Below are positions 10,393-18,999 of a stretch of 64,000 bases of DNA, piece by piece. The DNA comes from Shinella pollutisoli (GTDB lineage: Bacteria; Pseudomonadota; Alphaproteobacteria; Rhizobiales; Rhizobiaceae): assembly GCF_024609765.1 (NCBI RefSeq), contig NZ_JANFDG010000016.1:1-64000 (forward strand), in the 5' to 3' direction. Made by a program: the position numbers and the translations under genes. The notes below the pieces were generated by a model, which worked only from the letters and a program-made list of their open reading frames with translations, searched no databases and was not told the origin of the DNA. The stretch's first letter is position 1. Every line of letters starts with the position of its first letter.

Positions 10393-11289
10393 ATGGCAAG
10401 ACTGAAGAAGAAGAATCTCCGCCGCAAGGACGGCGTCTGGGATACGTTGGCCGACAGCGCACAGGACCGGCGCCGCGCGCTCGCCACCCCGCAGACGCCC
10501 CAATCGGCAAACCCCGCCTACCGGCTCGCCTATGTCGACGAGGATTTCCTCTGCCGCGAGGAACTGCGGCCGGTGCGCCTGCAGCTCGAACTCCTGAAGG
10601 TGGAGATGATGCTCGCCGAGCGCGGTATCCGCTCGACCGTGGTGATGTTCGGCGGCGCGCGCATTCCGGCGCCCGGCATGGAGGCCTGGGCCGCGCGCAA
10701 CGAGACGCAGCGCGCCAACCTGGAGGCCGCCTCGGTCTATTACGACGAGGCGCGCAAGTTCGCCCGGCTGTGTTCGGAGCGCTCGGCGGAGCTCGGCTAC
10801 AAGGAATATGTCGTCGTCACCGGCGGCGGCCCGGGCGTCATGGAGGCCGGCAACCGCGGGGCGGCGGAAGTCGGCGCGCCGTCGATCGGCCTCAACATCG
10901 TGCTGCCGCACGAGCAGGCGCCGAACGCCTACGTGACGCCGGAGCTCAGCTTCAACTTCCACTATTTCGCCATCCGCAAGATGCATTTCCTGCTGCGCGC
11001 CAAGGCGGTGACGGTGTTCCCGGGCGGCTTCGGCACGCTGGACGAGCTGTTCGAGACGGTGACGCTGATGCAGACGGGGCGCATGGCGCTGGTGCCGCTC
11101 ATCCTGTTCGGGCGGGAATTCTGGCGCCGGATCATCGATCTCGACGCGCTCGCCGCCTTCGGCACGATCGCGCCCGCCGACGTCGACCTCCTGCAATTCG
11201 TCGAGACGGCCGACGAGGCCTGGGACATCATCGTCCGCTTCTACGAGCGGCTCGAGGCCGAGCAGGCCGCCGCCGTCGCCAACGGTTGA
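10393..11289 (+). CDS. LOG/TIGR00730-family protein (putative nucleoside monophosphate phosphoribohydrolase)
   Basis: 298 residues from the ATG at 10393, preceded by AGGACAGGACG; a longer frame starts at 10336 inside the repeat and is less likely. It has the Rossmann-like LOG signatures: GGGPGVMEAGNRGA and PGGFGTLDELFE. LOG family members cleave cytokinin or AMP-type nucleotides to the base and ribose phosphate; the substrate of this long-form member is not known from sequence. The N-terminal 80 residues are an extension relative to plant-type LOG proteins. Confidence 0.85.
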   Translation: MARLKKKNLRRKDGVWDTLADSAQDRRRALATPQTPQSANPAYRLAYVDEDFLCREELRPVRLQLELLKVEMMLAERGIRSTVVMFGGARIPAPGMEAWAARNETQRANLEAASVYYDEARKFARLCSERSAELGYKEYVVVTGGGPGVMEAGNRGAAEVGAPSIGLNIVLPHEQAPNAYVTPELSFNFHYFAIRKMHFLLRAKAVTVFPGGFGTLDELFETVTLMQTGRMALVPLILFGREFWRRIIDLDALAAFGTIAPADVDLLQFVETADEAWDIIVRFYERLEAEQAAAVANG

Positions 11290-11296
11290 GGCGGAA

Positions 11297-11320
11297 ACGC
11301 CCCGGCCATGGCCGGGGCGT
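11297..11320. terminator. bidirectional terminator between convergent genes
   Basis: A perfect 24-bp palindrome (half-site ACGCCCCGGCCA) lies 7 bp past the LOG stop and 6 bp before the end of the EF-hand gene. It can form a very stable hairpin in either transcript. A T-run is lacking, so termination is inferred from position and stability. Confidence 0.6.
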
Positions 11321-11326
11321 CGGGGC

Positions 11327-12262
11327 TTACCTGTGGCGCCGGCCGATCTCGTCGGCGGCGATGAAGCCGTCGCCGTTGCGGTCGCGCTGCTTGAACATCG
11401 CCGCCGCGGCCGTCTCCATCTCGGCCTTCGTGAGCGTGCCGTTGCCGTCGGCGTCCGCGCGGGAGAAGAGCCGCCCGGCCATCGGCCCGGGCCGCGCCTC
11501 GCGCAGGGCGCGGCGCGCTTCCTGCCGCGCTTCGCCGCCGGTCGCCTTGACCTCGCGGAACGCCTTGCGGGCATCGCGGAAGGCTTCGCGCTTCGCATCG
11601 ACCTCGGCCCGGGTGACCTCGCCGTTGCCGTCCGCGTCGACGCGCTGGAAGGCATCCGAGGCGCGCCGCAGGAACTCGTCCTGCGAGACCTTGCCGTCGC
11701 CGTCGGCGTCGAGGCGCTTCAGCATGCGGGCGGCGTGCTGCTCGCCGCGGCGGCCCTTGCCCTTGCGCGGGCCGGCGTCCGCCCGGTCGAGCGCGCCGTC
11801 GCCGCTGCGGTCGCGGCGTTCGAAGATCCGTTCCGCCGAGGCGAGCACCTCGGCCTCGGAGAGCGAGCCGTTGCCGTCGGCATCGGCGCGTTCGAACGTG
11901 CGGCCGGCACCCGGCAGCATGAACGGCCCGGCGGCGCGCAGCGCCTCGCGTGCCTTGTCCTTGTCGGCTGCGGCCGCCGTGCGGAGGGCCTTGCGGGCCT
12001 CCTTGAAGGCGTCGCGGCGGGCCTCGATCTCGGCCTTGGTCACCTGGCCGTCGCCGTCGGCGTCGAACACCTTGAAGGTGGCGGCGACGTGCGCCTTGAA
12101 CTCGTCGAGCGAGACCTTGCCGTCCTTGTCGCCGTCGAGGCGCTCGATCATCCGCGCGCCGCGGGCCTCGTGTCCGCCCTTCGCCGCGAAGGCCGGGGCA
12201 CTGTAGCCGGAAAGCAGAAGGCCGGCGGCAACCGCGCCGAGAAGAAGGTCTTTTGCTGCCAT
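11327..12262 (-). CDS. exported protein with eight EF-hand motifs
   Basis: 311 residues starting at 12262 with an N-terminal signal peptide (MAAKDLLLGAVAAGLLLSG...AFAAKG). Eight calcium-loop motifs of the DxDxDG type follow in four pairs, for example LDGDKDGKVSLDEF, FDADGDGQVTKAEI, ADADGNGSLSEAEV, LDADGDGKVSQDEF, VDADGNGEVTRAEV, ADADGNGTLTKAEM and RDRNGDGFIAADEI; one loop (RDRSGDGALDRADA) is degenerate. Linkers are rich in Ala and Arg, with EAR repeats. It probably binds Ca2+ in the periplasm; no catalytic domain is visible. The longer frame starting at 12325 would put the signal peptide internally and was not used. Confidence 0.85.
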   Translation of the reverse strand: MAAKDLLLGAVAAGLLLSGYSAPAFAAKGGHEARGARMIERLDGDKDGKVSLDEFKAHVAATFKVFDADGDGQVTKAEIEARRDAFKEARKALRTAAAADKDKAREALRAAGPFMLPGAGRTFERADADGNGSLSEAEVLASAERIFERRDRSGDGALDRADAGPRKGKGRRGEQHAARMLKRLDADGDGKVSQDEFLRRASDAFQRVDADGNGEVTRAEVDAKREAFRDARKAFREVKATGGEARQEARRALREARPGPMAGRLFSRADADGNGTLTKAEMETAAAAMFKQRDRNGDGFIAADEIGRRHR

Positions 12263-12392
12263 GGTCGTTTCCTTTCGTCCATCGTCGTCCCTGAGGGGCA
12301 GGATAGGCGGAAAGGCTGTCGGCACCAGTTACAAATTCGTAATTCAACCTTTTGACGGGAAAGGGTTTTTTCCGTGTCCGGAATGTGTCCGG

Positions 12393-13088
12393 CTAGCGCA
12401 GCGCGTTGAGGAAGGCCGTCAGGTCGGACGTGGTGTAGTCGATATGGATGTCCTCTTGCGAGTGCTTCTCCCAGGCGTCGGCGAATTCGTGTCCGGCGTC
12501 GCGGGGCGTGAGAAGCACGGTCTTCATGCCGAGCGCTTTCGGCACGAGAAGGTTGCGCGGCAGGTCCTCGAACATCACGGCGTGGAGCGTGTCGACCCGG
12601 TGCAGCGCCATGAACTTGTCGTAGGTGGCGCCGGCCGGCTTCGGCACGTATTCCGCCGCGACGATGTCGAAGACGTCGTCGAAATGATCGAAGATGCCGA
12701 GCGCGCGCGCCGCCATCTCGGCATGCTTCACGCTGCCGTTGGTGAAGATGAACTTGCGCCCCGGCAGCGCGCGGATCGCCTCGCCGAGGTCCGGGTCCGG
12801 CGAGAGCACGCCGTAGTCGATGGCGTGCGCCTTCTCCAGGAAGTCCAGCGGGTCGATGCCGTGATGGATCATCAGCCCTTTCAGCGTCGTGCCGTGATCG
12901 TGGTAGTAGCGCTTCTGCAGCGCGCGGGCCTCCTCGCGGGAAAGGTCCAGCAGCGCGGAGACATAGGCCGTCATGTTCCGGTCGATCTGCGCGAAGAGGT
13001 CGACGTGGTGGGGATAGAGCGTGTTGTCCAGGTCGAAGACCCAGTCGCGCACGTGGGAGAAATCGGTCTTGGTCGGCAGGTTCGTCAT
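12393..13088 (-). CDS. HAD-superfamily pyrimidine 5'-nucleotidase
   Basis: 231-residue HAD hydrolase. Motif I is DLDNTLY near residue 18, motif II TNGS (in KFIFTNGSVKHAE), then a Lys in KPAGATYDKF and motif IV FEDLPRN. The four motifs and length match the TIGR01993 pyrimidine 5'-nucleotidase group (SDT1/YjjG-like), which dephosphorylates UMP and CMP. The start at 13088 was chosen because upstream residues of the longer frame overlap the divergent permease gene. It is divergent from the DMT permease, with about 90 bp between. Confidence 0.88.
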   Translation of the reverse strand: MTNLPTKTDFSHVRDWVFDLDNTLYPHHVDLFAQIDRNMTAYVSALLDLSREEARALQKRYYHDHGTTLKGLMIHHGIDPLDFLEKAHAIDYGVLSPDPDLGEAIRALPGRKFIFTNGSVKHAEMAARALGIFDHFDDVFDIVAAEYVPKPAGATYDKFMALHRVDTLHAVMFEDLPRNLLVPKALGMKTVLLTPRDAGHEFADAWEKHSQEDIHIDYTTSDLTAFLNALR

Positions 13089-13178
13089 GGGCCGTCTTAT
13101 CGCACGCGCGTGCGGCGAGGGGAACGGAATTTTCCGCGCCCGATGGATTTCGCGTGAACCCCGTGCTAGCGGCGGGCC

Positions 13179-14093
13179 ATGGAAACCTGGGTCCTCATCA
13201 CCGTCGCGGCGGCCTTCCTGCAGAACGTCCGCTCCGCCATGCAGAAACACCTGAAGGGACGGATGGGCACGACGGGCGCGACCTTCGTGCGCTTCGGCTT
13301 CGGCGTGCCCTTCGCGCTCCTCTACATGGCGCTCCTCGCCGTCGTGCTCGCCCGGCCGATGCCGGTGCCGGACGCGCGCTTCTTCGCCTGGGCCGTCGTC
13401 GGCGGCATCGCGCAGATCGCCGCGACCTTCCTGCTGGTGCACCTGTTCTCGTTCCGCAATTTCGCGGTCGGCACCGCCTATTCGCGCACCGAGCCGGCGC
13501 AGGCGGCGCTCTTCGCGCTCGTCTTCCTCGGCGAGAAGGCGTCTGCCGGAACGCTTGTCGCGATCGCCATCTCGGTCGCGGGCGTCATGGTGATCTCGGT
13601 CGCGCGCAGCGTCGTCTCCGTGCGCTCGCTGTTCCTATCGGTGTTCACGCGGACGGCCGGGATCGGGCTTCTCTCCGGCACCTGCTTCGGCATCTCCGCC
13701 GTCGCCTACCGCTCGGCCTCGCTGGCGCTCGCCCCGAGCCTGCCCGCACCCGACTACATGATCCAAGCGAGCTACACGCTGGTCTTCGTCATCGTGCTGC
13801 AGACGCTGCTGATGCTCGGCTGGCTCGTCATGAGAGAGCGGGGCGAGCTTGCCCGCATCGCGAGCGCCTGGCGGCCGGCGCTCCTCGTCGGCTTCGTCGG
13901 CGCCACGGCCTCCTTCGGCTGGTTCATGGCGATGACGCTGCAGCAGGCGGCGGTCGTCAAGGCGCTGGCGCAGGTGGAGATGCTCTTCACCTTCGCCTCC
14001 GCCGTCCTCGTCTTCAAGGAGCGCGTCAACCGGCTGGAGATCGCCGGCTGCACGCTGATCGTCATCGGCGTGCTGGCGCTGCTGATGACCTGA
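13179..14093 (+). CDS. EamA/DMT-family permease
   Basis: 304-residue inner-membrane protein with about ten hydrophobic helices and two EamA-like halves. The conserved RTEPAQAALFALVFLGEKASAGT at the end of the first half and QVEMLFTFASAVLVFKERVNRLEIAGCTLIVIG at the end of the second match the drug/metabolite transporter fold. Substrate cannot be inferred. It is a single-gene unit convergent with argB. Confidence 0.85.
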   Translation: METWVLITVAAAFLQNVRSAMQKHLKGRMGTTGATFVRFGFGVPFALLYMALLAVVLARPMPVPDARFFAWAVVGGIAQIAATFLLVHLFSFRNFAVGTAYSRTEPAQAALFALVFLGEKASAGTLVAIAISVAGVMVISVARSVVSVRSLFLSVFTRTAGIGLLSGTCFGISAVAYRSASLALAPSLPAPDYMIQASYTLVFVIVLQTLLMLGWLVMRERGELARIASAWRPALLVGFVGATASFGWFMAMTLQQAAVVKALAQVEMLFTFASAVLVFKERVNRLEIAGCTLIVIGVLALLMT

Positions 14094-14118
14094 CCAGGAC
14101 CCAAGATCAAGGCCCGGA

Positions 14119-15006
14119 TCAGGGGATGATCAGGGTGCCGGCGCCATGCTCCGTGAAGAGCTCGAGCAGCACGGAATGGGCGGTCTTGCCGTTGAGGATG
14201 ACGACGCCCTGCACGCCCGCCTGGATCGCCTCGATGCAGGTCTCGACCTTCGGGATCATGCCGCCGGAAATCGTGCCGTCCTTGATGAGCGCGCGGGCCT
14301 CGGCGACCGACAGCTCCTTGATGAGCTGGCCGTTGCGGTCGAGCACGCCCGGCACGTCGGTGAGGAAGAGCAGGCGCGTGGCGTTGAGCGCGCCGGCGAT
14401 GGCGCCGGCGAAGGTGTCGGCGTTGATGTTGTAGGTGTGGCCGTCGCGGCCGGGCGCCACCGGCGCGATCACCGGGATCATCTCCGAGCGGGCGAGCAGG
14501 TCGATCAGCGTGCGGTCGACCTCGACCACCTTGCCGACGAAGCCGAGGTCGAGGATACGCTCGATGTTGCTGTCCGGGTCGACCACGGTCTTCCTGGCCT
14601 TCTCGGCGAAGACCATGTTGCCGTCCTTGCCGCAGAGCCCGATCGCCCATTCGCCGGTCTGGTTGATGAGCGCGACGATCTCCTTGTTGATCGAGCCGGC
14701 GAGCACCATCTCGACGATCTCGACGGTCTTCTCGTCGGTGACGCGCAAGCCTCCCTCGAACTTCGATTCGATGCCCATCTTCTTGAGCATGGCGCCGATC
14801 TGCGGGCCGCCGCCGTGCACCACGACGGGGTTGACGCCGGACTGCTTGAGGAGCGCGATGTCGCTGGCGAAGGCCTTGCCGAGTTCCGGATTGCCCATGG
14901 CATGGCCGCCGTATTTCACCACGATGGTCTTGTTCTCGTAGCGCTGCATGTAGGGCAGCGCCTGGGCGAGAAGGCGGGCTTGGGTTTCGCTTTCGGAAAG
15001 GGACAT
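14119..15006 (-). CDS. argB: acetylglutamate kinase
   Basis: Phosphorylates N-acetyl-L-glutamate, the second step of arginine synthesis. 295 residues with the amino-acid kinase signatures [18 protein letters not shown] and [15 protein letters not shown]. The start at 15006 ([20 protein letters not shown]) is the conserved one; the longer frame to 15195 overlaps the neighbouring gene's leader. It belongs to the rpmH-rnpA-yidC-engB-argB gene order but is separated from engB by a plus-strand gene, so it must have its own promoter. Confidence 0.95.
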   Translation of the reverse strand: MSLSESETQARLLAQALPYMQRYENKTIVVKYGGHAMGNPELGKAFASDIALLKQSGVNPVVVHGGGPQIGAMLKKMGIESKFEGGLRVTDEKTVEIVEMVLAGSINKEIVALINQTGEWAIGLCGKDGNMVFAEKARKTVVDPDSNIERILDLGFVGKVVEVDRTLIDLLARSEMIPVIAPVAPGRDGHTYNINADTFAGAIAGALNATRLLFLTDVPGVLDRNGQLIKELSVAEARALIKDGTISGGMIPKVETCIEAIQAGVQGVVILNGKTAHSVLLELFTEHGAGTLIIP

Positions 15007-15172
15007 GGGCGGCCTCGTCGATCTGGTGCCGGTCTCTTTAGCGCATGTCCGACGACGATGGAATGACGCGTCCCGGCAAAAAGAGGCGAGGAACCGCGTG
15101 CGAAGATGGTGGCAAGGCGCGCCGATGCGGCCTATGATGCCGGTTCGCTGGAACCCGGAGAATGCAGCGCCG

Positions 15173-15583
15173 ATGACGGCCTTCGACAAGGACATGAGCG
15201 ACCCGCGCCGCGACGAGGTGATCGCCGGGGAATATGTGCTCGGCGCGCTTTCGGCGGAGGATCGCCGCAGGGTGGAGCGCCGGCTGGCGCGGGACCGCCG
15301 CTTTGCCGCCGTGGTCAGCCGCTGGGAGAGGAATCTTGCGGATTTCGACGAGGATCATCCGGCCTATCCCGCCGTCGCCCGGCGTCTGCGCGTCACCGCC
15401 ACGCCCTGCGACGTCCGGTTCGCCGGAACGGTCTCGGGCGGCCTGTGGAATTCGCTCGTCTTCTGGCGCGCGCTGGCGCTCGCCCTGCTCGCCGTCGTGG
15501 TCGCCCTCGCCGTCACGGCGAGGTTGCCGGTGCCGGACACGGCCGCCCCGGCGCCCGCCTCGGGCAGCGTGCGCGTCGACTGA
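15173..15583 (+). CDS. short anti-sigma-like membrane protein
   Basis: 136 residues. The N-terminal part ([45 protein letters not shown]) matches the helical sigma-binding domain of RskA/anti-sigma-K proteins. One membrane helix (about residues 95-115, [20 protein letters not shown]) and a short Pro/Ala tail follow. The usual extracytoplasmic anti-sigma-K domain of about 100 residues is missing, so it is either a natural short form or a truncated gene. No sigma-factor gene is adjacent. It is inserted on the opposite strand between argB and engB. Confidence 0.7.
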   Translation: MTAFDKDMSDPRRDEVIAGEYVLGALSAEDRRRVERRLARDRRFAAVVSRWERNLADFDEDHPAYPAVARRLRVTATPCDVRFAGTVSGGLWNSLVFWRALALALLAVVVALAVTARLPVPDTAAPAPASGSVRVD

Positions 15584-15592
15584 CGCAGGCCG

Positions 15593-16237
15593 TCAGCGGC
15601 GGATGGCGGTGAGGATGGCGTCCCGCAGCGCGTCCAGCCCCTTGCCCTTTTCCGAGGAGGTGGCGATCACGTCCGGAAAGGCGGCCGGGCGCTTGGCGAT
15701 CTTCTGCAGCGTCTCCTCGACGAGCCGCGGCACGCCGGCCTCCTTGATCTTGTCCGTCTTGGTCAGCACGACCTGGTAGGAGACGGCCGCCTTGTCGAGG
15801 AGCGCGAAGACCTCCTCGTCGTTCTTCTTGATGCCGTGGCGGCTGTCGATGAGGACATAGACGCGCTTCAGCGTCGAGCGGCCGCGCAGGTAGTCGAAGA
15901 CGAGCTTCGTCCAGGCATCGACCTGTTCCTTCGGCGCCTGGGCATAGCCGTAGCCCGGCATGTCGACCAGCGCCATCGGCGGCAGGTCGTCGGCCGCCCC
16001 CGAATGGCCGTCCGGCACGAAGTAGTTGAGCTCCTGCGTGCGGCCCGGCGTGTTCGAGGTGCGCGCCAGACCCTTGTGGCCGACGAGCGCGTTGATGAGC
16101 GAGGACTTGCCGACGTTCGAGCGACCGGCGAAGGCGACCTCGGGCGGACCTTCCGGGGGCAGGAACTTCATGGCCGGCACGCCGCGGATGAAGATCCACG
16201 GCGTGGCGAACAGAGGCTTGTCGTCCGGTTCCGTCAT
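15593..16237 (-). CDS. engB: ribosome-biogenesis GTPase EngB/YihA
   Basis: 214-residue GTPase needed for 50S subunit assembly. P-loop GRSNVGKSS near residue 38, switch region [10 protein letters not shown]3 DMPGYGYA, G4 TKTDK and a C-terminal SSEKGKG (G5). It follows yidC in the rpmH cluster with a 16-bp gap. Standard length. Confidence 0.95.
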   Translation of the reverse strand: MTEPDDKPLFATPWIFIRGVPAMKFLPPEGPPEVAFAGRSNVGKSSLINALVGHKGLARTSNTPGRTQELNYFVPDGHSGAADDLPPMALVDMPGYGYAQAPKEQVDAWTKLVFDYLRGRSTLKRVYVLIDSRHGIKKNDEEVFALLDKAAVSYQVVLTKTDKIKEAGVPRLVEETLQKIAKRPAAFPDVIATSSEKGKGLDALRDAILTAIRR

Positions 16238-16253
16238 AGCGCCTTCGCCATCG

Positions 16254-18059
16254 TCAGGCCGATCCGGCCTTCTTCCGGAACAATCCCTTGAGATTGTCGA
16301 AGAGCTCGATCTTCACGCCGTGGCGCTTCATGATGATCCCCTGCTGGATGATCGAGAGCAGGTTGTTCCAGGCCCAGTAGATGACGAGGCCCGCCGGGAA
16401 GGCCGCCAGCATGAAGGTGAAGATCAGCGGCATCCAGGTGAAGATCATCGCCTGGGTCGGATCCGGCGGCGTCGGGTTCATGCGCATCTGCAGGAACATC
16501 GTGATGCCCATGACGATCGGCCACACGCCGATCATGAGGAAATGCGGCACGTCGTAGGGAAGCAGGCCGAACAGGTTGAAGAGCGACGTCGGATCCGGTG
16601 CCGAAAGGTCCTGGATCCAGCCGAAGAACGGTGCGTGCCGCATCTCGATGGTGACGTAGATGACCTTGTAGAGCGCGAAGAACACCGGGATCTGCAGGAG
16701 GATCGGCCAGCAGCCCGCGAGCGGGTTGATCTTCTCCTCCTTGTAGAGCTGCATCATCGCCTGCTGCAGCGCCATGCGGTCGTCGCCGTGCTTGGCCTTC
16801 AGCTCCTCCATCTTCGGCTGGATCTTCTTCATGTTCGCCATCGACGCGTACTGCTTGTTGGCGAGCGGGAAGAACAGCGCCTTGACGACGATCGTGGTGA
16901 TCAGGATGGCGATGCCGAAATTGCCGAAATAGCGGTAGAAGAAGTCCATGAGCTGGAACATCGGCTTGGTGAAGAACCAGAACCAGCCCCAGTCGATCAT
17001 CAGGTCGAAGCGCGGGATGGAATAGGACGCCTCGTACTGGTCGATGATCGGCACCTCCTTGGCGCCGCCGAAGACGAGGTTCTTGAGCTCCAGCGTCTGG
17101 CCGGGCGCGACGGTGACGGCGTCCTGGCGATAGTCGGCCTGGTAGCGCGCGCGCCCGTCGGTAAAGTGCGAGAAGCGCGTCTCGTAGGGCGTGCCCTGCG
17201 GGGGCACAAGCGCGGCCGCCCAGTACTTGTCGGTGATGCCGAGCCAGCCGCCCGTCGCCTTGCCGGGCGCGACGGTCGTCTCGTCCTCGGTCTCGGAATA
17301 CTTGACCTCGTGCAGGCCGAGCTCGCCGAGCACCCCGATGAAGCCTTCGTGCAGCACGTAGACCGACGGATCGGTGGGCTTGAAGAAGCGCGTGACGCGG
17401 CCGTAGGGCGAGAGCGAGACGGGCGCTTCCGACCGGTTCTCGATGGCGTCGACCACCTGGAACATGTAGTGCTCGTCGACCGAGATCGTGCGGGTGAAGG
17501 TGAGGCCCTTGTCGTTGACGAAGGAAAGCTTCACCGGCGTCGTCGCCGTCAGCTTGCCGCTGCCCTCGTGGGTCCAGACGGTCTGTGGGCCGGGCACCTG
17601 GCCGGTCGCCTCGCTGCCGACATAGCCGAGTTCGGCGAAGTAGCCGTGCTCGGTCTCCGCGGGGCTGAGAAGCGTGATGATCGGGCTCGACTTGTCCACC
17701 GTCTGGTGGAAGTCCTTGAGCTTGAGGTCGTCGAGGCGGGCGCCGGCGAGGTTGATGGAGCCGGAAAGCGAGGGCGTGTCGATCTCGACGCGCTGCGAGC
17801 CGCCGAGCGCCGCTTCGCGGCTTTCCGTCGTGCTGCCGGGCGTGGCGCCGGCCGGCAGCGTGCCGCTCGCGCCGGTCTCGGTCGTGGTCGTCGCCGTGCC
17901 GCCCGCAGCCTTGTTCTGCTCGGCCTGGACGGCCTGCTGGGCTTCGAGCGCGGCGCGGTCGGCCTCGATCTTCGGGTTCACGTAGAGAAACTGCCAGGCG
18001 ACGAGGATCAGCACCGACAGTGCGATCGCCACGAAGTAATTACGGTTGTTTTCCATCAC
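16254..18059 (-). CDS. yidC: membrane protein insertase YidC
   Basis: 601-residue inner-membrane insertase and chaperone. An N-terminal helix ([20 protein letters not shown]) with the conserved NRN start, a large periplasmic beta domain (about 60-350), then the conserved five-helix core including [32 protein letters not shown] and [19 protein letters not shown]. The N-terminal Thr/Gly/Ala-rich linker (about residues 52-80) is low complexity. The start overlaps the rnpA stop by 4 bp (ATGA), so rnpA and yidC are coupled. Confidence 0.97.
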   Translation of the reverse strand: MMENNRNYFVAIALSVLILVAWQFLYVNPKIEADRAALEAQQAVQAEQNKAAGGTATTTTETGASGTLPAGATPGSTTESREAALGGSQRVEIDTPSLSGSINLAGARLDDLKLKDFHQTVDKSSPIITLLSPAETEHGYFAELGYVGSEATGQVPGPQTVWTHEGSGKLTATTPVKLSFVNDKGLTFTRTISVDEHYMFQVVDAIENRSEAPVSLSPYGRVTRFFKPTDPSVYVLHEGFIGVLGELGLHEVKYSETEDETTVAPGKATGGWLGITDKYWAAALVPPQGTPYETRFSHFTDGRARYQADYRQDAVTVAPGQTLELKNLVFGGAKEVPIIDQYEASYSIPRFDLMIDWGWFWFFTKPMFQLMDFFYRYFGNFGIAILITTIVVKALFFPLANKQYASMANMKKIQPKMEELKAKHGDDRMALQQAMMQLYKEEKINPLAGCWPILLQIPVFFALYKVIYVTIEMRHAPFFGWIQDLSAPDPTSLFNLFGLLPYDVPHFLMIGVWPIVMGITMFLQMRMNPTPPDPTQAMIFTWMPLIFTFMLAAFPAGLVIYWAWNNLLSIIQQGIIMKRHGVKIELFDNLKGLFRKKAGSA

Positions 18060-18448
18060 TCTTTCCCGGGCGCGGCGGGGTCCTGCCGCTGCTTCTGTTT
18101 CTGCCTCGGCGCGATCCTGTCCTTGAGACCGGCTTGCAGGGCTTTAAAGGGCGCGGTGAGCACGTCCCGCCTGGCGACAACCACATAGTCGTGTCCGGGC
18201 TGCATTGCAAATCCGGCCGAAAGCCGCACGGCCTCCTTGAGGCGGCGGCGCATGCGGTTGCGCTCCACGGCATTGCCGTGTTTCTTGGTCACGGTGAAGC
18301 CGACGCGGGGCGGCTCGTCGGGTGCCTGCCTGTCGCGCACCTCGAGGAGGAACAGCGGTCCCTTGCGCCGTTCGCCCTCGCGCACGAAAAGAAACTGCGG
18401 ACGGCTTTTCAGCCGTCCGACAGCGGGTTTTCTAGCAGTTTTCGCCAT
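18056..18448 (-). CDS. rnpA: ribonuclease P protein component
   Basis: Basic 130-residue protein subunit of RNase P, which trims tRNA 5' ends. The RNR signature is visible as [18 protein letters not shown] (about 63-80), together with [10 protein letters not shown]. It follows rpmH closely, the usual bacterial order. Confidence 0.95.
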   Translation of the reverse strand: MAKTARKPAVGRLKSRPQFLFVREGERRKGPLFLLEVRDRQAPDEPPRVGFTVTKKHGNAVERNRMRRRLKEAVRLSAGFAMQPGHDYVVVARRDVLTAPFKALQAGLKDRIAPRQKQKQRQDPAAPGKE

Positions 18449-18481
18449 TGCCCGTCGTCTCCGTTCGGGCGGGCACGGCCC

Positions 18482-18619
18482 TTAGGCCGAGAGGCGGGCG
18501 CGGCCGCGTGCACGACGGGCGGACAGGACCTTGCGGCCGCCCTTGGTCGCCATGCGGGCGCGGAAGCCGTGGCGACGCTTGCGCACGAGCTTGGAGGGTT
18601 GGTAGGTACGCTTCGACAT
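18482..18619 (-). CDS. rpmH: 50S ribosomal protein L34
   Basis: 45 residues: it begins [20 protein letters not shown], continues [20 protein letters not shown] and ends ARLSA, an unmistakable L34. First gene of the rpmH-rnpA-yidC-engB block. A good promoter lies about 112 bp upstream (18732-18760). Confidence 0.97.
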   Translation of the reverse strand: MSKRTYQPSKLVRKRRHGFRARMATKGGRKVLSARRARGRARLSA

Positions 18620-18731
18620 TTATTTAATACCGCGGTGTGCGGCCCTTCTTGGGTTTGCGTTTCAGCAAGGAGCGTTACCGCCCGGCACAGCTTCGCGCTT
18701 ACGGGAAGCGGGCTTTCCGGACGTGCGCGGC

Positions 18732-18760
18732 TTATAAGGGCAAAGGCGGTGGAGAGTCAA
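18732..18760 (-). promoter_or_regulatory. promoter of the rpmH operon
   Basis: On the minus strand TTGACT (18760-18755) is followed after 17 bp by TTATAA (18737-18732), close to the sigma-70 consensus. It would give a leader of about 105 nt before rpmH. The rest of the 380-bp gap 18620-18999 holds no gene. Its right end (18895-18940) is AT-rich and should carry the promoter of the chemoreceptor at 19000. Confidence 0.6.
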
Positions 18761-18999
18761 TCGCGCGCCGCCGTCACGAAGGTTAACGCCGCTTCGCCCG
18801 CCGGTCCGGCAACGACACGGGCTGCCTTCCGTAACGTGAAGCAATATCTGCTGTTTTCCTGAGCAGACGAAGCGCCTGCCCGCCCGACTCCTGACAAATA
18901 TTAAAACTCTAATTAACTTTTCACTGTCACAATCCGACGGAATGCTTGGGATGCACTGGTCATCCCGCCGACCCCGTTTCCGGATTTTGGAGTTGTGAC

